Below are positions 1 through 9,062 of a stretch of DNA of 15,567 nt, piece by piece. A model generated the notes under the pieces. It made no database searches, was not told where the DNA came from, and saw only the letters and a list, made by a program, of their open reading frames with translations. The position numbers were made by a program, and so were the translations under genes. The stretch lies in assembly GCA_030447945.1 (NCBI GenBank), contig JAUJNV010000048.1:1-15567 (forward strand). The letters are read 5' to 3'. Source of the stretch: Fimbriimonas sp. (GTDB lineage: Bacteria > Armatimonadota > Fimbriimonadia > Fimbriimonadales > Fimbriimonadaceae). Every line of letters starts with the position of its first letter. The first letter of the stretch is position 1.

Positions 1-3000
1 TTCGTAGAGAACGGCGGCCAGTGGGATCCCCGGGCTCTCTTCCTGACCCGCAGTGGGAACGTCGAGACTTGGATCACCCGCGAGGGCATCACCTACGACT
101 ACTTCCGCGGAGTCCTCCAGGACGGGAAGCCGACTCGAAAGGGGCACGTCGTCCGGATGAGCTTCCAGGGATCGCGCCCGAATTACCAGGTAACAGGGTT
201 GAGCCGCACGAGGAACCGGACGGAGTTCATCAAGTCGGGTGCCGCAAAAGTGCCGGCGGGCAGCTTTAACGAAGTCCTCGCGAAGTCGGTCTACACCGGC
301 ATCGACGTCCGAAGCTACACCGAGGCGAACCAGCCGCGCTACGACATGATCGTCGCGCCGGGTGCCGATCCGAGTGTGATCCGACTCGCCTTTGGCGGCG
401 CGAAGGGCGTGAAGGTGGAGAAGGGTGAGATCGTTCTCGACACGCAGATCGGCCCTTTCCGCCACGGAAAGCTGTTCGCGTACCAGACGGTCCAAGGAAA
501 GCGCAAACCGGTGAAGGCTGCGTTCAAGGTGGTCGGGAAGAACGTCGTCGCCTTCGTTCTGGGGCAGTACGATCGCGCAACGCCGCTCGTCATCGACCCG
601 CTCGTCTACGGCAGCTACTTCGGCGGTGAGAATGGTTTCGACGAGGTCCGCTCCGTCGTTGCCGACCTCGACGGCGGCGTGTACCTGACGGGCTCCACAC
701 AGGCGACCCGCTTCCCGATCACGGCCGGACCGTACTCGTTTAACCTCACGGGAGCCCGCGACGCGTTCCTGTCGAAGCTCCAGGGCGACGCATTCAACAT
801 CGACTATTCGGCCTTTATCGGCGGCTCCCTAGCAGACAGCGGCCAGTTTCTGCAGCTCGATCCGTCGGGGAACGTGTGGATCGGTGGCCGGACGGAGTCC
901 GTCGACTTCCCCGGGAACAGCCGGCCGAACATCCAGTTTCTGCGCCACGTGAGCGGCGAGGATCCGACGGGCGGCACGTTCCGCCTCCGGTTCCAAGGCG
1001 CGCTAACCACGCCCCTACGGTACAACGCGAGTCCCCAAGAGGTGCAGGCGGCGCTCGAGCAGATCGTCGGCGCCGGCAACGTGCTGGTGACCAGCGAGAA
1101 CGGCGGCACCCTGCCGGACGACGAGTACCGGATCGCGTTCGCCAACAACTTCCCGACGCTCGTCACCGTCGTCAATAACCGCACGACGGCCGCAGGGGAC
1201 GACAATACCGTCATCGAAACGAATGAGGGTCTCCCGGCCACTTACGTGATTCTGCCGGAGCAGCAAAACCGGCGGCTGGTCGATACCCAGCAAATCGTGC
1301 CGAGAGGCAGCCGCGCGAGGGCCGGCTTCTACACGCTCAGCGTAACCGTCGTCAACCCGGCCACGGGCGCGGAGGACACCCAGACGACGACGCCCCTCAG
1401 GTTTGATGCGACGAACTTGCAAATTCGGACGGCGCTTGAGGCACTCACGAACGTCGACGACAACTCAGTCGAAGTTTCAGGCGGACCGTTGCCGGAAAAC
1501 CCGGTGACCGTGCGGTTCCGCGATCCCGCCAATAACCAGACCATTCCGCGCTTCCCGATGCGGATCAGCACCTTCTCCTTCTCTCCGGTGCCGGCGTACG
1601 GCGTTCTCAAGTCGACCGACATCTTCTTGATGCGCTTCGTGCGAAGCAGCTCGCAAGTCCTTGATCCGCTGCCCACGCGCTCCCTGATCTTCGGCGGCGA
1701 TCGCGACGAGAGGCTCGCGGGATTCAGCATTAAGCCCAACGACAGTCCGGTCCAGAATGAGCCGGTCCAGTTGGCGATCGCCGGGACCACCGACGACATC
1801 GTCCCGGACATTCCCGGCAGCTACAACGGGTTCGGTTACATCGCCCGCTACTCCTTCGCCCCCGCTACCGGGGCGTTCACGAGGAACGACGCCGCGACCC
1901 AGTACATCGGGGGCGCCGTCGTTACAGTCGGCGGCGTCGCCGTTGATCGCGAGGGCAGCGCCTACGTTACCGGCGTGATCGCGGGGCCACAGAACGTGGA
2001 CACATCCACGACCTCTGGCGCGAACTTCTTCATCACCACGCCGAACGTGTTCGAGAACGGCCGGCTTCTTCGATTCCAGGACGTGTTCGTCCGCAAGTAC
2101 CGCGACAACGGCGGCGTCGACTACTCAGCCCTGCTGGGCGGTAACGGCGACGATTTCATCGGTGGTGTGGATGCCGACCAGACCGGGCGGGAGTTCCTCG
2201 CCGGGTCGACGATTCGCGAAGTGAACGTGGGCACGGCCATTGCCGTCGACCGCAACCTAAACGCGTACATCACCGGCATCGCCCAATCGTTCAACTTCCC
2301 GAGAACCCGCGACGTGTACGGCGAGGAGTTCAACAACAATCGCAACGTCTTCGTCACGAAGATCAATGCGAACGGCTCTCGGCTCGTGTACTCTACAAAT
2401 CTGCGGACGCGGGGGCGCGTGGTTCCTGCCGGCGTTGCCGTGGACGGTCGTGGGTATGCCTATGTCTCCGGAACCGTTAAGGCTGAAGAGACCATCTTCC
2501 CCGAAGACAGAGGCCAGACGCCTCCAGAGCCTCGTGAACTACTCAACGAGCCCATAGCTGCGACGGGCTCCACGATCCAGACGACAGGGGACGCGCTGGA
2601 TCCCGACTACGAAACGCCGGACGTCCCCGAGTTTTCGACGCACGAGGGCTTCCTCAACGTCATCAACGAGACGGCCACCCAGCTCGTCTACGGGACGTAC
2701 ATCGGCGGCCGTCTCGACGAGTTCGTATACGGCCCCTATGTCGACCGGTTCGGCGATGTTTGGACCTTTGGCTCCACGGACAGCCGTCGGCTGTACTTCA
2801 GAGGGCCTAACCGGCGCGAGCAGTTCGGTGGTCTTCCGGCGGCCCTCATTACCTCCAACGCCTTCAAGACCACGCCGGACGCGGGCGGTAGCACGACGGT
2901 CTCGGGGGTGTTTTACGGAGCATTGCCGCCGAACAACGTCCTCGCTGGACCTCCGCTTATCAACGTGACGTTCCAGCGGGACGGCTTCGTCATCAAGCAG

Positions 3001-4792
3001 AGGATCGGCCAGGCGGCGATCGCGAACGTCACCGTCAATCCGTCGACGGCACCTGGTGGTTTCGGGACGTCGGTGACGGTAACGGTCACCCTGACGTCTC
3101 CGGCGCCGGTAGGCGATGCGCCGATCACGCTCAGCCTCAGCGACCCCAATGCGGCATCCTTCGATCTGAACGGTACTCGGGTCAGCTTACGCACAGGGAT
3201 TCCCGCGGGAGCGACCACGGGTACGGCGACCATCTACACGGCGCGCGGCGTCACCGCGGACACTCAGGTGCAGGTGCGTGCGGAGTACCTCGGGACGTTC
3301 CGGATCAGCTCAGTTCACGGTCGTGCCGTTCCTGCAGCAGCTCACGGTGCTGCCGACGACGGTCGTGGGCGGGAACATCGTCACGGGAACGGTCACACTG
3401 GCCACTCCGGCTCCCGAAGGCGGCGTTGTCGTCGATCTTACGACGGACAATCCCAACTGGCGGAGTTCGGCGAGTTTCACCTTCACGGTCCCGAGGGCCA
3501 GACCAGCGCGACGTTCCAGATCAAGACGAAGGGTGTCGCCACCCTCGACGATCGTGGTGACCGCCACCGCGGTTCTCGGGGCGGGGCGTCGCAAACGATC
3601 ACCCTGCTGCCGGCGAGCATGGCGTCGCTCACGTTTAACCCGGGCACTGTCGCTGGTGGGGGCACTTCCACCGGCACAGTCGCGCTCTGGACGGCGAAGC
3701 GGGCACGCCTGGCTTCACGGTCCGGCTCGTGGTCGAAAATAATCCTGCCGGGTTCTCGGTGACGCCGAACACGCTGACCTTCGCTCAGGGCGAGAGGGCC
3801 AAGACATTCACGGTGCAAACGCCCGTCGGACAGGGCAATGCGCAGATCCGCGTCCTGGCAGGGCGCGATCGGCAGGGCGAATACACGCCGCAAACGGTCG
3901 TCGGTACCCTGTTCATCCAAGCGTTCGGCCTGACCAACCTGACGGTGGACCCCGCTTCCGTTGCGGGTGGCCAGTCAGCGACCGGCACCGTTTCGATCAA
4001 CTCGATTGCTCCTGAGGGCGGCGTCGTGATCAACCTGCGAGCACCAACCCCGACGTGGCGACGGTGCCCGCGCAGATCGTGATTCCGCAGGGTCAGACGT
4101 CCGCCTCCTTCGCGGTTCAGACGAAAGCCGTCGAGGCGGCGACCGCCGTCGAGATCATCGCCTCACGGGGCGGGGTTGAGCTCCGGGCGCGGCTTACCGT
4201 GGGGAGGCGTCGGCGATAGCCTGAGTATCGATCCCGACTCTGTCGTCGGAGGCGTAAGTGGGGCTACCGGTACGGTAACGCTGAGCGGTCCGGCTCCCGC
4301 GAGCGGCCTCTGGGTCGCGCTGAGCTCGAACGATCCCGCGGTGGTCGTACCAGGGTCGGTGACGGTTCCGGCGGGTCGGACGAGTGTGAGCTTCCCGATC
4401 AGCACGGGCAGCGTTTCCCTGGCGCGAACGGCGACGGTCACCGCGACGACGTCCGGGGCGACTGCTTCGGCCACCCTCGAGGTACGGGCGATCAGCCTTT
4501 CGTCCATCCGGTTCCGCCCGAACCCGGTTCGCGGTACCGGCACGACGGTCTGCACCATCACGCTCGCTCCGGCCCCGGCGGGTGGTGGGCGGTGACCGGC
4601 ATGTCGAGCAATCCTCAACTGCTCGCCAACTTCCCGTCGTCGGTGGTCATCCCGGCCAGGCAGCCCCAACTGTCCTTCACGGTGCGCACCAACCGGGTTT
4701 CGCGGAATCTGTCCACCCGGGTGACGGCAGCGTACGCGGAGATTGGAGGTGACGACGATCCTACCGTAACGGTAAGGATCGTCGTTCGGTAA
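1..4792 (+). CDS. Giant secreted SBBP beta-propeller protein with C-terminal Ig-like repeats (5' partial, frameshifted)
   Basis: Reading frame 1 is open from base 1, so the gene starts upstream and its signal peptide is outside the window. The first residues (FVENGGQWDPRALFLTR) match the conserved N-terminal domain that precedes SBBP repeats. Propeller repeats follow from about base 604, with blade signatures such as GSYFGG, 'GGVYLTGST', 'SALLGGNGDDF', 'NAYITGIAQSFNFP' and 'VYGTYIGG'. A two-copy module interrupts a blade at about 958-1570. From about 3022 there are six Ig-like repeats. The frame is clean to about 3290, then changes near 3300, 3493, 3548, 3585, 3688, 4039, 4203 and 4588. Each time the repeat resumes in register in another frame, ending at TAA 4790-4792. 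As written, frame 1 stops at 3762. I infer an extracellular or surface-attached role, perhaps adhesion; no catalytic motif is visible. Family assignment is secure; function is not. Confidence 0.85.
958..1575 (+). repeat. Two-copy inserted beta module inside the propeller
   Basis: Two diverged copies of one protein module lie between propeller blades. Copy 1 (about 958-1240) has GTFRLRF, then TPLRYNASPQEVQAALEQI, then a GGTLPDDEYRIAF segment. Copy 2 (about 1321-1575) has GFYTLSV, TTPLRFDATNLQIRTALEAL and GGPLPENPVTVRF. The shared pattern is a beta strand, 'TPLR(Y/F)(N/D)A', an amphipathic stretch ending in (A/T)ALE, then 'GG.LP...(Y/V)..(A/R)F'. I recognise similar tandem units from very large extracellular proteins of environmental bacteria, but cannot name the family precisely. 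Blade sequence resumes after them with GVLKSTDIFLMRF and SLIFGGDRDE. Confidence 0.7.
3022..4792 (+). repeat. Six tandem Ig-like repeats (about 90 residues each)
   Basis: The repeats begin near 3022, 3336, 3625, 3930, 4212 and 4491. Each follows 'L.V.P..V.GG....TGTVTL..PAP.GG..V.L.S..P......SVTVP.GQTSA.F.V.T..V.....V.ATA......A.LTV'. Examples are TVVGGNIVTGTVTLATPAPE in the second and VVGGVSGATGTVTLSGPAPA in the fifth. The pattern resembles bacterial Ig-like domains of large secreted proteins that hold a binding domain away from the surface. Repeats 2 to 6 are spread over all three forward frames because of indels. Confidence 0.85.
4752..4785 (+). terminator. Inverted repeat spanning the end of the SBBP gene
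   Basis: GACGATCCTACCGT (4754-4767) pairs with ACGGTAAGGATCGTC (4769-4783) with one bulged base. The stem can be extended outward by about two pairs. It lies in the last codons of the gene, just before TAA at 4790. It could be the first of two 3'-end hairpins. No U-tract follows. Confidence 0.5.
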
Positions 4793-4799
4793 GCCTGGG

Positions 4800-4835
4800 C
4801 AGAAGCCCTCGGAGAACGTTCTCTGAGGGCTTCTG
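4800..4835 (+). terminator. 18-bp inverted repeat downstream of the SBBP gene
   Basis: CAGAAGCCCTCGGAGAAC (4800-4817) is followed directly by GTTCTCTGAGGGCTTCTG (4818-4835). The arms are reverse complements with a single mismatch that forms a G-U pair in RNA. It starts eight bases after the stop codon. The following bases (tgcttcaagg) hold no T-run, so it may be a factor-assisted terminator or 3'-end stabiliser rather than a classical intrinsic terminator. Confidence 0.65.
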
Positions 4836-5078
4836 TGCTTCAAGGCTTCGCCGCCTCGTGCCCTCGTGAGGTAAAACCATTACAGTGGCGAAGACGACAC
4901 CTCTCCTTGTAGGGCTTGCGATAGGGACGCTAAGCGTCCTCTCTACCTTCGGCTGCGCGCGGTAGCGAAGGCGAGACCCCGAGGCCATCGTGGATCGTCT
5001 GGGACGCCAACTCCACGAGTTGGAAACCAGAAGGGCACGAGGGTTTCCGGCGCCCAGGCCCAAGCCGCCCCCGCCTAA
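4836..5078 (+). other. Gap between the SBBP gene and the CrtI-like gene
   Basis: About 240 bases without a secure gene. It holds a weak lipoprotein-like ORF at 4885-4965 and a small hairpin (GGACGCT at 4925-4931 against AGCGTCC at 4933-4939). After the TAG at 4963, frame 1 stays open to beyond 5078 with protein-like content (DPEAIVDRLGRQLHELE). Frame 3 ends at TAA 5076-5078, directly before the TTG start of the next gene. No clear promoter is visible. Confidence 0.5.
4885..4965 (+). CDS. Possible lipoprotein signal peptide ORF (26 aa, perhaps broken)
   Basis: From GTG at 4885, frame 1 encodes VAKTTPLLVGLAIGTLSVLS followed by TFGCAR and TAG. A basic start, a hydrophobic core and a Cys preceded by small residues resemble a type II (lipoprotein) signal peptide; the lipobox FGC is imperfect. 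A GAGGT sequence lies 13 bases upstream. The same frame continues after TAG with plausible coding content, and the region lies between two indel clusters. The stop may therefore be an artefact, and the real product may be a small lipoprotein extending to about 5078. It could also be chance. Confidence 0.25.
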   Translation: MAKTTPLLVGLAIGTLSVLSTFGCAR

Positions 5079-6523
5079 TTGGGGAAGAGCCTCGTCGTCA
5101 TGGGGGCGGGCGTCGGCGGCCTGAGCGCCGCCATCTACGCGCGGCTCACAGGGAAACGACGTCCTCGTGCTGGAGTCTTCCGCCCGGAGCGGAGGAAAGG
5201 CGGCGGGCATCGTGTCCTCCGGATTTCGTCTCGATCCCGCCCTCCATCGTCATCCTCACGCGCATCTACCGCGCGCTCTTCGAAGCAGCCGGCCGAAAGA
5301 TGGAGGATTACGTCGCGTTCGACCGTCTGGACCCTTTTTCTCGCGTGCTCTTCGAAGGGCGGAAGCCACTGGACCTTCCCGCCGGACGCGAAGAATGCTG
5401 CAGCTCCTGCGCGAGGTGGCGCCGGAGGACGCCGACGGCTTCACCCGCATGATGGACAAGCTGGACAAGGTCGCGCCGCACATCGACCGGAGCGTATTCG
5501 CTCACCCGTACCACCACGCCTGGCAACTCGTTGATCCCCACCTCATCGCGACGGCGCTTGGGTTCGACGTGCGCCTGACCTACAAGGAGCTCGTCGCGAC
5601 CGCTCGTTTCGCCTGCCGCTCCCTGCGGGGCGTTCTTCTACGGCTTTCCGTCGTACGGCGGCCAGACGTACGACTCGAAGGCCCCAGGGGCGCTCATGAT
5701 CCCGTACCTCATGATCCAGGAGGGCGTGTGGTATCCCCGCGGCGGAGTGGCGGCCATTCCCGTGGCGTTGGAGCGGCTGGCTCGGGAACTGGGCGTCGAG
5801 TTTCGGCATGGCGTCCGTGTGGAGGGCCTGCGAAGACGCGGGGCCGCCGCGTGGTGGCGGCGCTGGCCGAGGGCGGCCACGTCCACGAAGCCGAAGCCTT
5901 TATCAGCAACGTGGATCGCCTCACCACCCGTCGCTGGATAGCGACCTGCGCAACTTCGCTCCTAGCCTGGGCTACTTCACGGTCCACTGGGGCCTCCGTC
6001 GGCGATTGGAGGGTTTCGGCCACCACACCTTGCTCATTACCAAAGCGTTCGAAGCCGGTTTTGAAGAGCTGTATCGAGACAGGATGTTCCCGACAGAGCC
6101 TATCGTCTATCTCAACGAAACGGCGGGTACCGACCCCGGCGCGGCACCGATCGGAGGCACCAACCTCTTCGCCGTGGTGACGTCGCCGGCGTGCGAGCCT
6201 CACCTCGATTGGGAAGGGCGACAGGAAGAATTCAAAGGCCGCGTTCTGGGGATCATGCGGAGATTCGGCCTGGGTTTCGAGCCGGAAGAGGTCGAGCTGG
6301 AGCGCATCCAGACGCCCCGATACTTCGAGCGCGAGCACGGCAATTACAAGGGCTCGCTCTACGGCCCCGACGAGAAACATCGCCTCTTCGGCGGGCTGTT
6401 TCCACCGGTGGCTGGTGGACGAAGACTACGCGAACCTCTTTTACTGTGGGGGCTCCGGTTCAGCCCGGGGCGGGATTGCCGATGGTGATCCTCAGCGGGA
6501 AGTTCGCGGCCGAGGCGGTGTAG
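5079..6523 (+). CDS. crtI: CrtI-family phytoene desaturase-like FAD oxidoreductase (frameshifted)
   Basis: FAD/NAD(P)-dependent oxidoreductase of the carotenoid desaturase/isomerase family, expected to act on phytoene or a related polyene at the membrane. The N-terminus from TTG 5079 reads MGKSLVVMGAGVGGLSAAIY, with the Rossmann GxGxxG. Next come VLVLESSARSGGKA and FRLDPxPSIVIL. The middle holds YGGQTYDSKAPGALMIPYLM, WYPRGGVAAIPVALERLA and FISNVDRLTT. The end is the typical CrtI signature: YANLFYCGGS, then VQPGAGLPMVILSGKFAAEA. Frame changes occur near 5155, 5240, 5392, 5630, 5830, 5930, 6395 and 6453, so no single frame gives the protein; stitched together it is about 480 residues, as expected. 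ATG 5100 is an alternative start but would remove the first beta strand. No other carotenoid gene is present. CrtD, CrtN or another desaturase specificity is possible. Confidence 0.8.
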
Positions 6524-6557
6524 AACGCGGGTCCGGACGAGGAGCGTCTGTAGGTAT

Positions 6558-7952
6558 GTGAGGTTCGTCCTTCTGAGGCTTGCGGGCATCGTCGCCTCCG
6601 GGGCTTTGTTCGCGCTGTCGCAGCCGCCGGCAGGCTTCCACCAGCTCGGATGGGTCGCCTATGTGCCGCTCCTCGCCGTCGTGCGGAAGAAGGGCTTCCT
6701 GGCCGGGTTTCTCGGCGGCGTCGGATCGTGCCTCGTTTGCTCGTGGCTGGCGACGACGGGCATCCTCTATCGCACGGGGACGCCGGACGGTCTGCCCGGG
6801 TGGACGACGGTAGGATGCTTTCTCTTCGGCTGCGTCCTCGCGGTGGTGGCGGGGCTAGCGGGCGAATCGAAAGAAGCTTCGGCGCGAAGCGCGCTCGTTC
6901 TCGCGGCGGTGGCGGTGCTGCTGGAGGCGCTGCTCCTCCTTGTCCTCCCTGCCCATCTGGCGCTGACGCAGTACCGGGTTCCGGCGATGCTCTGGCTGGC
7001 TTCTATCACCGGCATCTGGGGCGTGTCCTTCGTGCTTTGGGCGGTGAACCTGTGGCTCGCCTTCTCGCTCTCCGCGCCGCAAAGGAGATGGAGAGCCGTC
7101 GTCGTTCCTGTGGGATTGGCTCTCGCCGCTCTGATCCCGCTTCCGGGGGCCTCCGGTCCGACTTTGCGTGTCGCCGCCATTCAGACGGAGGCGGTGGAGC
7201 TCGACGACCTGGCGCGTCACAACGCGCGGGCAGCGGCACAAGGGGCTGAGATGGCGGTATGGCCCGAGTTCAGCGCTCAGTTGGTGGCTCCCGAAGGAAA
7301 TACCGAAGCCCTTACGAAGCTTTCGCGGCAACCGGAACAGACGGCGTTCGTGACCACCTTCCGAGACGACGTGCGGCCCCTGCCGCACAACACGGCCGTG
7401 TTGTTCTCCGGCGGACGCGAGTCCCAGCGCTACTTTAAGCGCAAGCCGTTCGGAGGCGAGTCGAAGATGCACGCGGCGGGGACCGCGGCGGTTGCGGCGC
7501 GGCTAGGGAACGTGCCGGTTGGGCTCAACGTTTGCTACGACTCCTGCTTCCCGCACGTCATGCGCGACACCGCCACAGCGGCGGGCAGCGGCATCATCGC
7601 TCTCCCCACCATCGACCCGGCGTCCCCCTACGGCTTCGTCGCCGCGATCCATTCAGCCTACACACCGTTTCGGGCCGCGGAGCTGGGGGTAGCGGTCGTA
7701 AGGGCCGACGCTTCCGCCTACTCCCACATCGTTGGGCCGGACGGACGCATCGTGTCGGAGCTTGGGCCAGGGGTCGAGGGAGTCTTGGTCTCCCCCGTCG
7801 TCCTCGGCGGCGGGGCGACGGTCTACCGTTTCCTCGGGGACTGGTTCCTCGTGCTCTGCGCCCTTCTGGTCCTCGCGACGGTCGTCCAACGCGCTCTTCG
7901 CCGGCGCGGACCCATAGTCGAAGACGAGAAGCCGGTCGAAGTCAGCGGGTGA
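6558..7952 (+). CDS. lnt: Apolipoprotein N-acyltransferase
   Basis: Transfers the third acyl chain from phospholipid to the N-terminal Cys of lipoproteins, in the cytoplasmic membrane. GTG 6558 starts a 464-residue protein; the E. coli enzyme is about 512. The first 200 residues hold several hydrophobic segments, including FALSQPPAGFHQLGWVAYVP, which resembles the 'F.P....L.W....L.PL' N-terminus of the family. The nitrilase-like domain starts near LRVAAIQTEAV. The expected triad is visible: Glu237 (AVWPEFSA), Lys294 (RYFKRKPFGGE) and Cys326 (LNVCYDSCFP). A C-terminal membrane helix (WFLVLCALLVLATVV) precedes a charged tail. The family's CYE is CYD here, and PFGE is PFGGE. The gene starts 34 bases after the CrtI-like gene and reads without frameshifts. 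Confidence 0.92.
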   Translation: MRFVLLRLAGIVASGALFALSQPPAGFHQLGWVAYVPLLAVVRKKGFLAGFLGGVGSCLVCSWLATTGILYRTGTPDGLPGWTTVGCFLFGCVLAVVAGLAGESKEASARSALVLAAVAVLLEALLLLVLPAHLALTQYRVPAMLWLASITGIWGVSFVLWAVNLWLAFSLSAPQRRWRAVVVPVGLALAALIPLPGASGPTLRVAAIQTEAVELDDLARHNARAAAQGAEMAVWPEFSAQLVAPEGNTEALTKLSRQPEQTAFVTTFRDDVRPLPHNTAVLFSGGRESQRYFKRKPFGGESKMHAAGTAAVAARLGNVPVGLNVCYDSCFPHVMRDTATAAGSGIIALPTIDPASPYGFVAAIHSAYTPFRAAELGVAVVRADASAYSHIVGPDGRIVSELGPGVEGVLVSPVVLGGGATVYRFLGDWFLVLCALLVLATVVQRALRRRGPIVEDEKPVEVSG

Positions 7953-7995
7953 AGAGAAATGCGCCGTCCACGGGTTTGGAGGATCTTGTAGTGAT
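7953..7995. other. Convergent gap between lnt and gpmA
   Basis: Only 43 bases separate the two stop codons. I see no convincing hairpin. ATCCTCT/ATCCTCC-like direct repeats on the minus strand are the only pattern. Confidence 0.4.
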
Positions 7996-8598
7996 TTAGA
8001 GGATTTGCCGGGAGAGAACTTCTCCTTCCGTCGTCAGCTCGTACAGATGCGGCTCTCCGGTCCCCAGGTTGAGCTTGAGGACTTCTTCCTTGGACAGTCC
8101 GTCGAGCTGCATGACGATCGAGCGGTTCGAGTTGCCGTGCGCCACGACAAGGACGTTCTTGTCCTGGGCGATGTCGCCCAGGATGCAGCGCTCGAAAAAG
8201 GGCAGGGTTCGCGCGGCCGTGTCCTTTAGGCTCTCGCCGGCCGGGGGTGGAACGTCGAAGCTGCGCCGCCAGATGAGAACCTGCTCGTCGCCGAACTTTT
8301 CGGCGGTGCGCTTCTTATTCAGGCCCTGCAGGTCGCCGTAATGCCGTTCGTTCAGCGCCTGATCCCGGATGACCGGCACGTCGAGCGCCAGACCCTGAAG
8401 GACGATGTCCAGCGTCTCCTGCGCACGGATGAGGTTGCTCGTATAGGCGACGTCAATCGGCGTATCCCTTAGTCTCTCGGCCGCTTCGCGCGCCTCCTCC
8501 CGACCCTTGGCCGTGAGCGGTACGTCCACCCAGCCGGTGAAGCGGTCTTCAAGGTTCCACACGGACTGGCCGTGACGCATAAGGATGAGCTTGGGCAT
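7996..8598 (-). CDS. gpmA: 2,3-bisphosphoglycerate-dependent phosphoglycerate mutase
   Basis: Interconverts 3- and 2-phosphoglycerate in glycolysis/gluconeogenesis; cytoplasmic. The 200-residue protein begins MPKLILMRHGQSVWN, with the phosphorylated His9 of the RHG motif. Arg58 (SNLIRAQET), Glu84 (ALNERHYGDLQG) and His154 (VVAHGNSNRS) complete the active site. FTGWVDVPLT and IWRRSFDVPPP are typical of the BPG-dependent GpmA branch rather than of general histidine phosphatases. It belongs to the short form (about 200 residues against about 250 in E. coli). HGNSNR replaces the usual HGNSLR. It begins 23 bases after the DinB-family gene and is probably cotranscribed with it and pyrC. Confidence 0.93.
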   Translation of the reverse strand: MPKLILMRHGQSVWNLEDRFTGWVDVPLTAKGREEAREAAERLRDTPIDVAYTSNLIRAQETLDIVLQGLALDVPVIRDQALNERHYGDLQGLNKKRTAEKFGDEQVLIWRRSFDVPPPAGESLKDTAARTLPFFERCILGDIAQDKNVLVVAHGNSNRSIVMQLDGLSKEEVLKLNLGTGEPHLYELTTEGEVLSRQIL

Positions 8599-8621
8599 CG
8601 TCTTCTAGGATGACACGAGGC

Positions 8622-9062
8622 TCACCTCTTCGCCCGCCGCATGGCGTCGCAGTAATAGATGAGGTCCGTGTCCGGCCATTCCCGAAGGCCCTGCGCCTCC
8701 GCCAACGCCCGGATCTGGCCGCGGTGAAACGTGCCGTGATTGACGACGTGGCGCGCGATTTCGCCCACGCTGCGAGCGAACGGCTCGCCGCGCGCGTCGC
8801 GGTAACGCATGATCGTCGCTGGGTGCGTATCGCTTAATAGACGCCTCCACATAGCGCTGAGCAGCCGCGCGCACTCGACGAGGTCGCCCCGTGGACAAGG
8901 CTCGTTCCAATCACACCTCGCCAGCCACCGCTCTTGCGAGCTGAGGATGTGCTCGATGACCGAGGTCGGCGCCAGCGGATTCGGCCAGACCGGTAGAGTC
9001 TCCACCCACTTCAAGGTGGCCCACTCGTCGTAGGCGAAGCCCTCGATCAAAAGCTTTCTCAT
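8622..9062 (-). CDS. DinB-family metal-binding four-helix protein
   Basis: 146 residues from ATG at 9062. Members of the DinB/YfiT-like superfamily are four-helix bundles with a His-rich metal site; some are thiol-dependent transferases and most are uncharacterised. Visible are YDEWATLKWV near the N-terminus, EHILSSQERWLA (His38) and the diagnostic RHVVNHGTFHRGQI (His105, His109, His113). His38, His109 and His113 are the likely metal ligands. An in-frame start further upstream would lengthen it, but the ATG overlaps the pyrC stop as ATGA (9062-9059), which favours this start and implies translational coupling. Its substrate cannot be told from sequence. Confidence 0.88.
   Translation of the reverse strand: MRKLLIEGFAYDEWATLKWVETLPVWPNPLAPTSVIEHILSSQERWLARCDWNEPCPRGDLVECARLLSAMWRRLLSDTHPATIMRYRDARGEPFARSVGEIARHVVNHGTFHRGQIRALAEAQGLREWPDTDLIYYCDAMRRAKR

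Noticed and set aside
157..269. Start of the giant gene at ATG 157
   Set aside because: The same frame is open back to base 1 and encodes the conserved 'FVENGGQWDP' domain start, so ATG 157 is internal.
4925..4939. Small GGACGCT/AGCGTCC hairpin as a terminator
   Set aside because: The stem is only seven pairs with a one-base loop, has no T-run, and lies inside the possible lipoprotein ORF.
5709..6380. Long minus-strand open frame of 223 codons inside the CrtI-like gene
   Set aside because: It mirrors the high-GC coding strand, lacks recognisable motifs, and the plus strand has clear CrtI family motifs across it.
3290..6460. Programmed frameshifting as the cause of the frame changes
   Set aside because: There are too many breaks, of both signs, in unrelated genes, without a consistent slippery heptamer and downstream structure.
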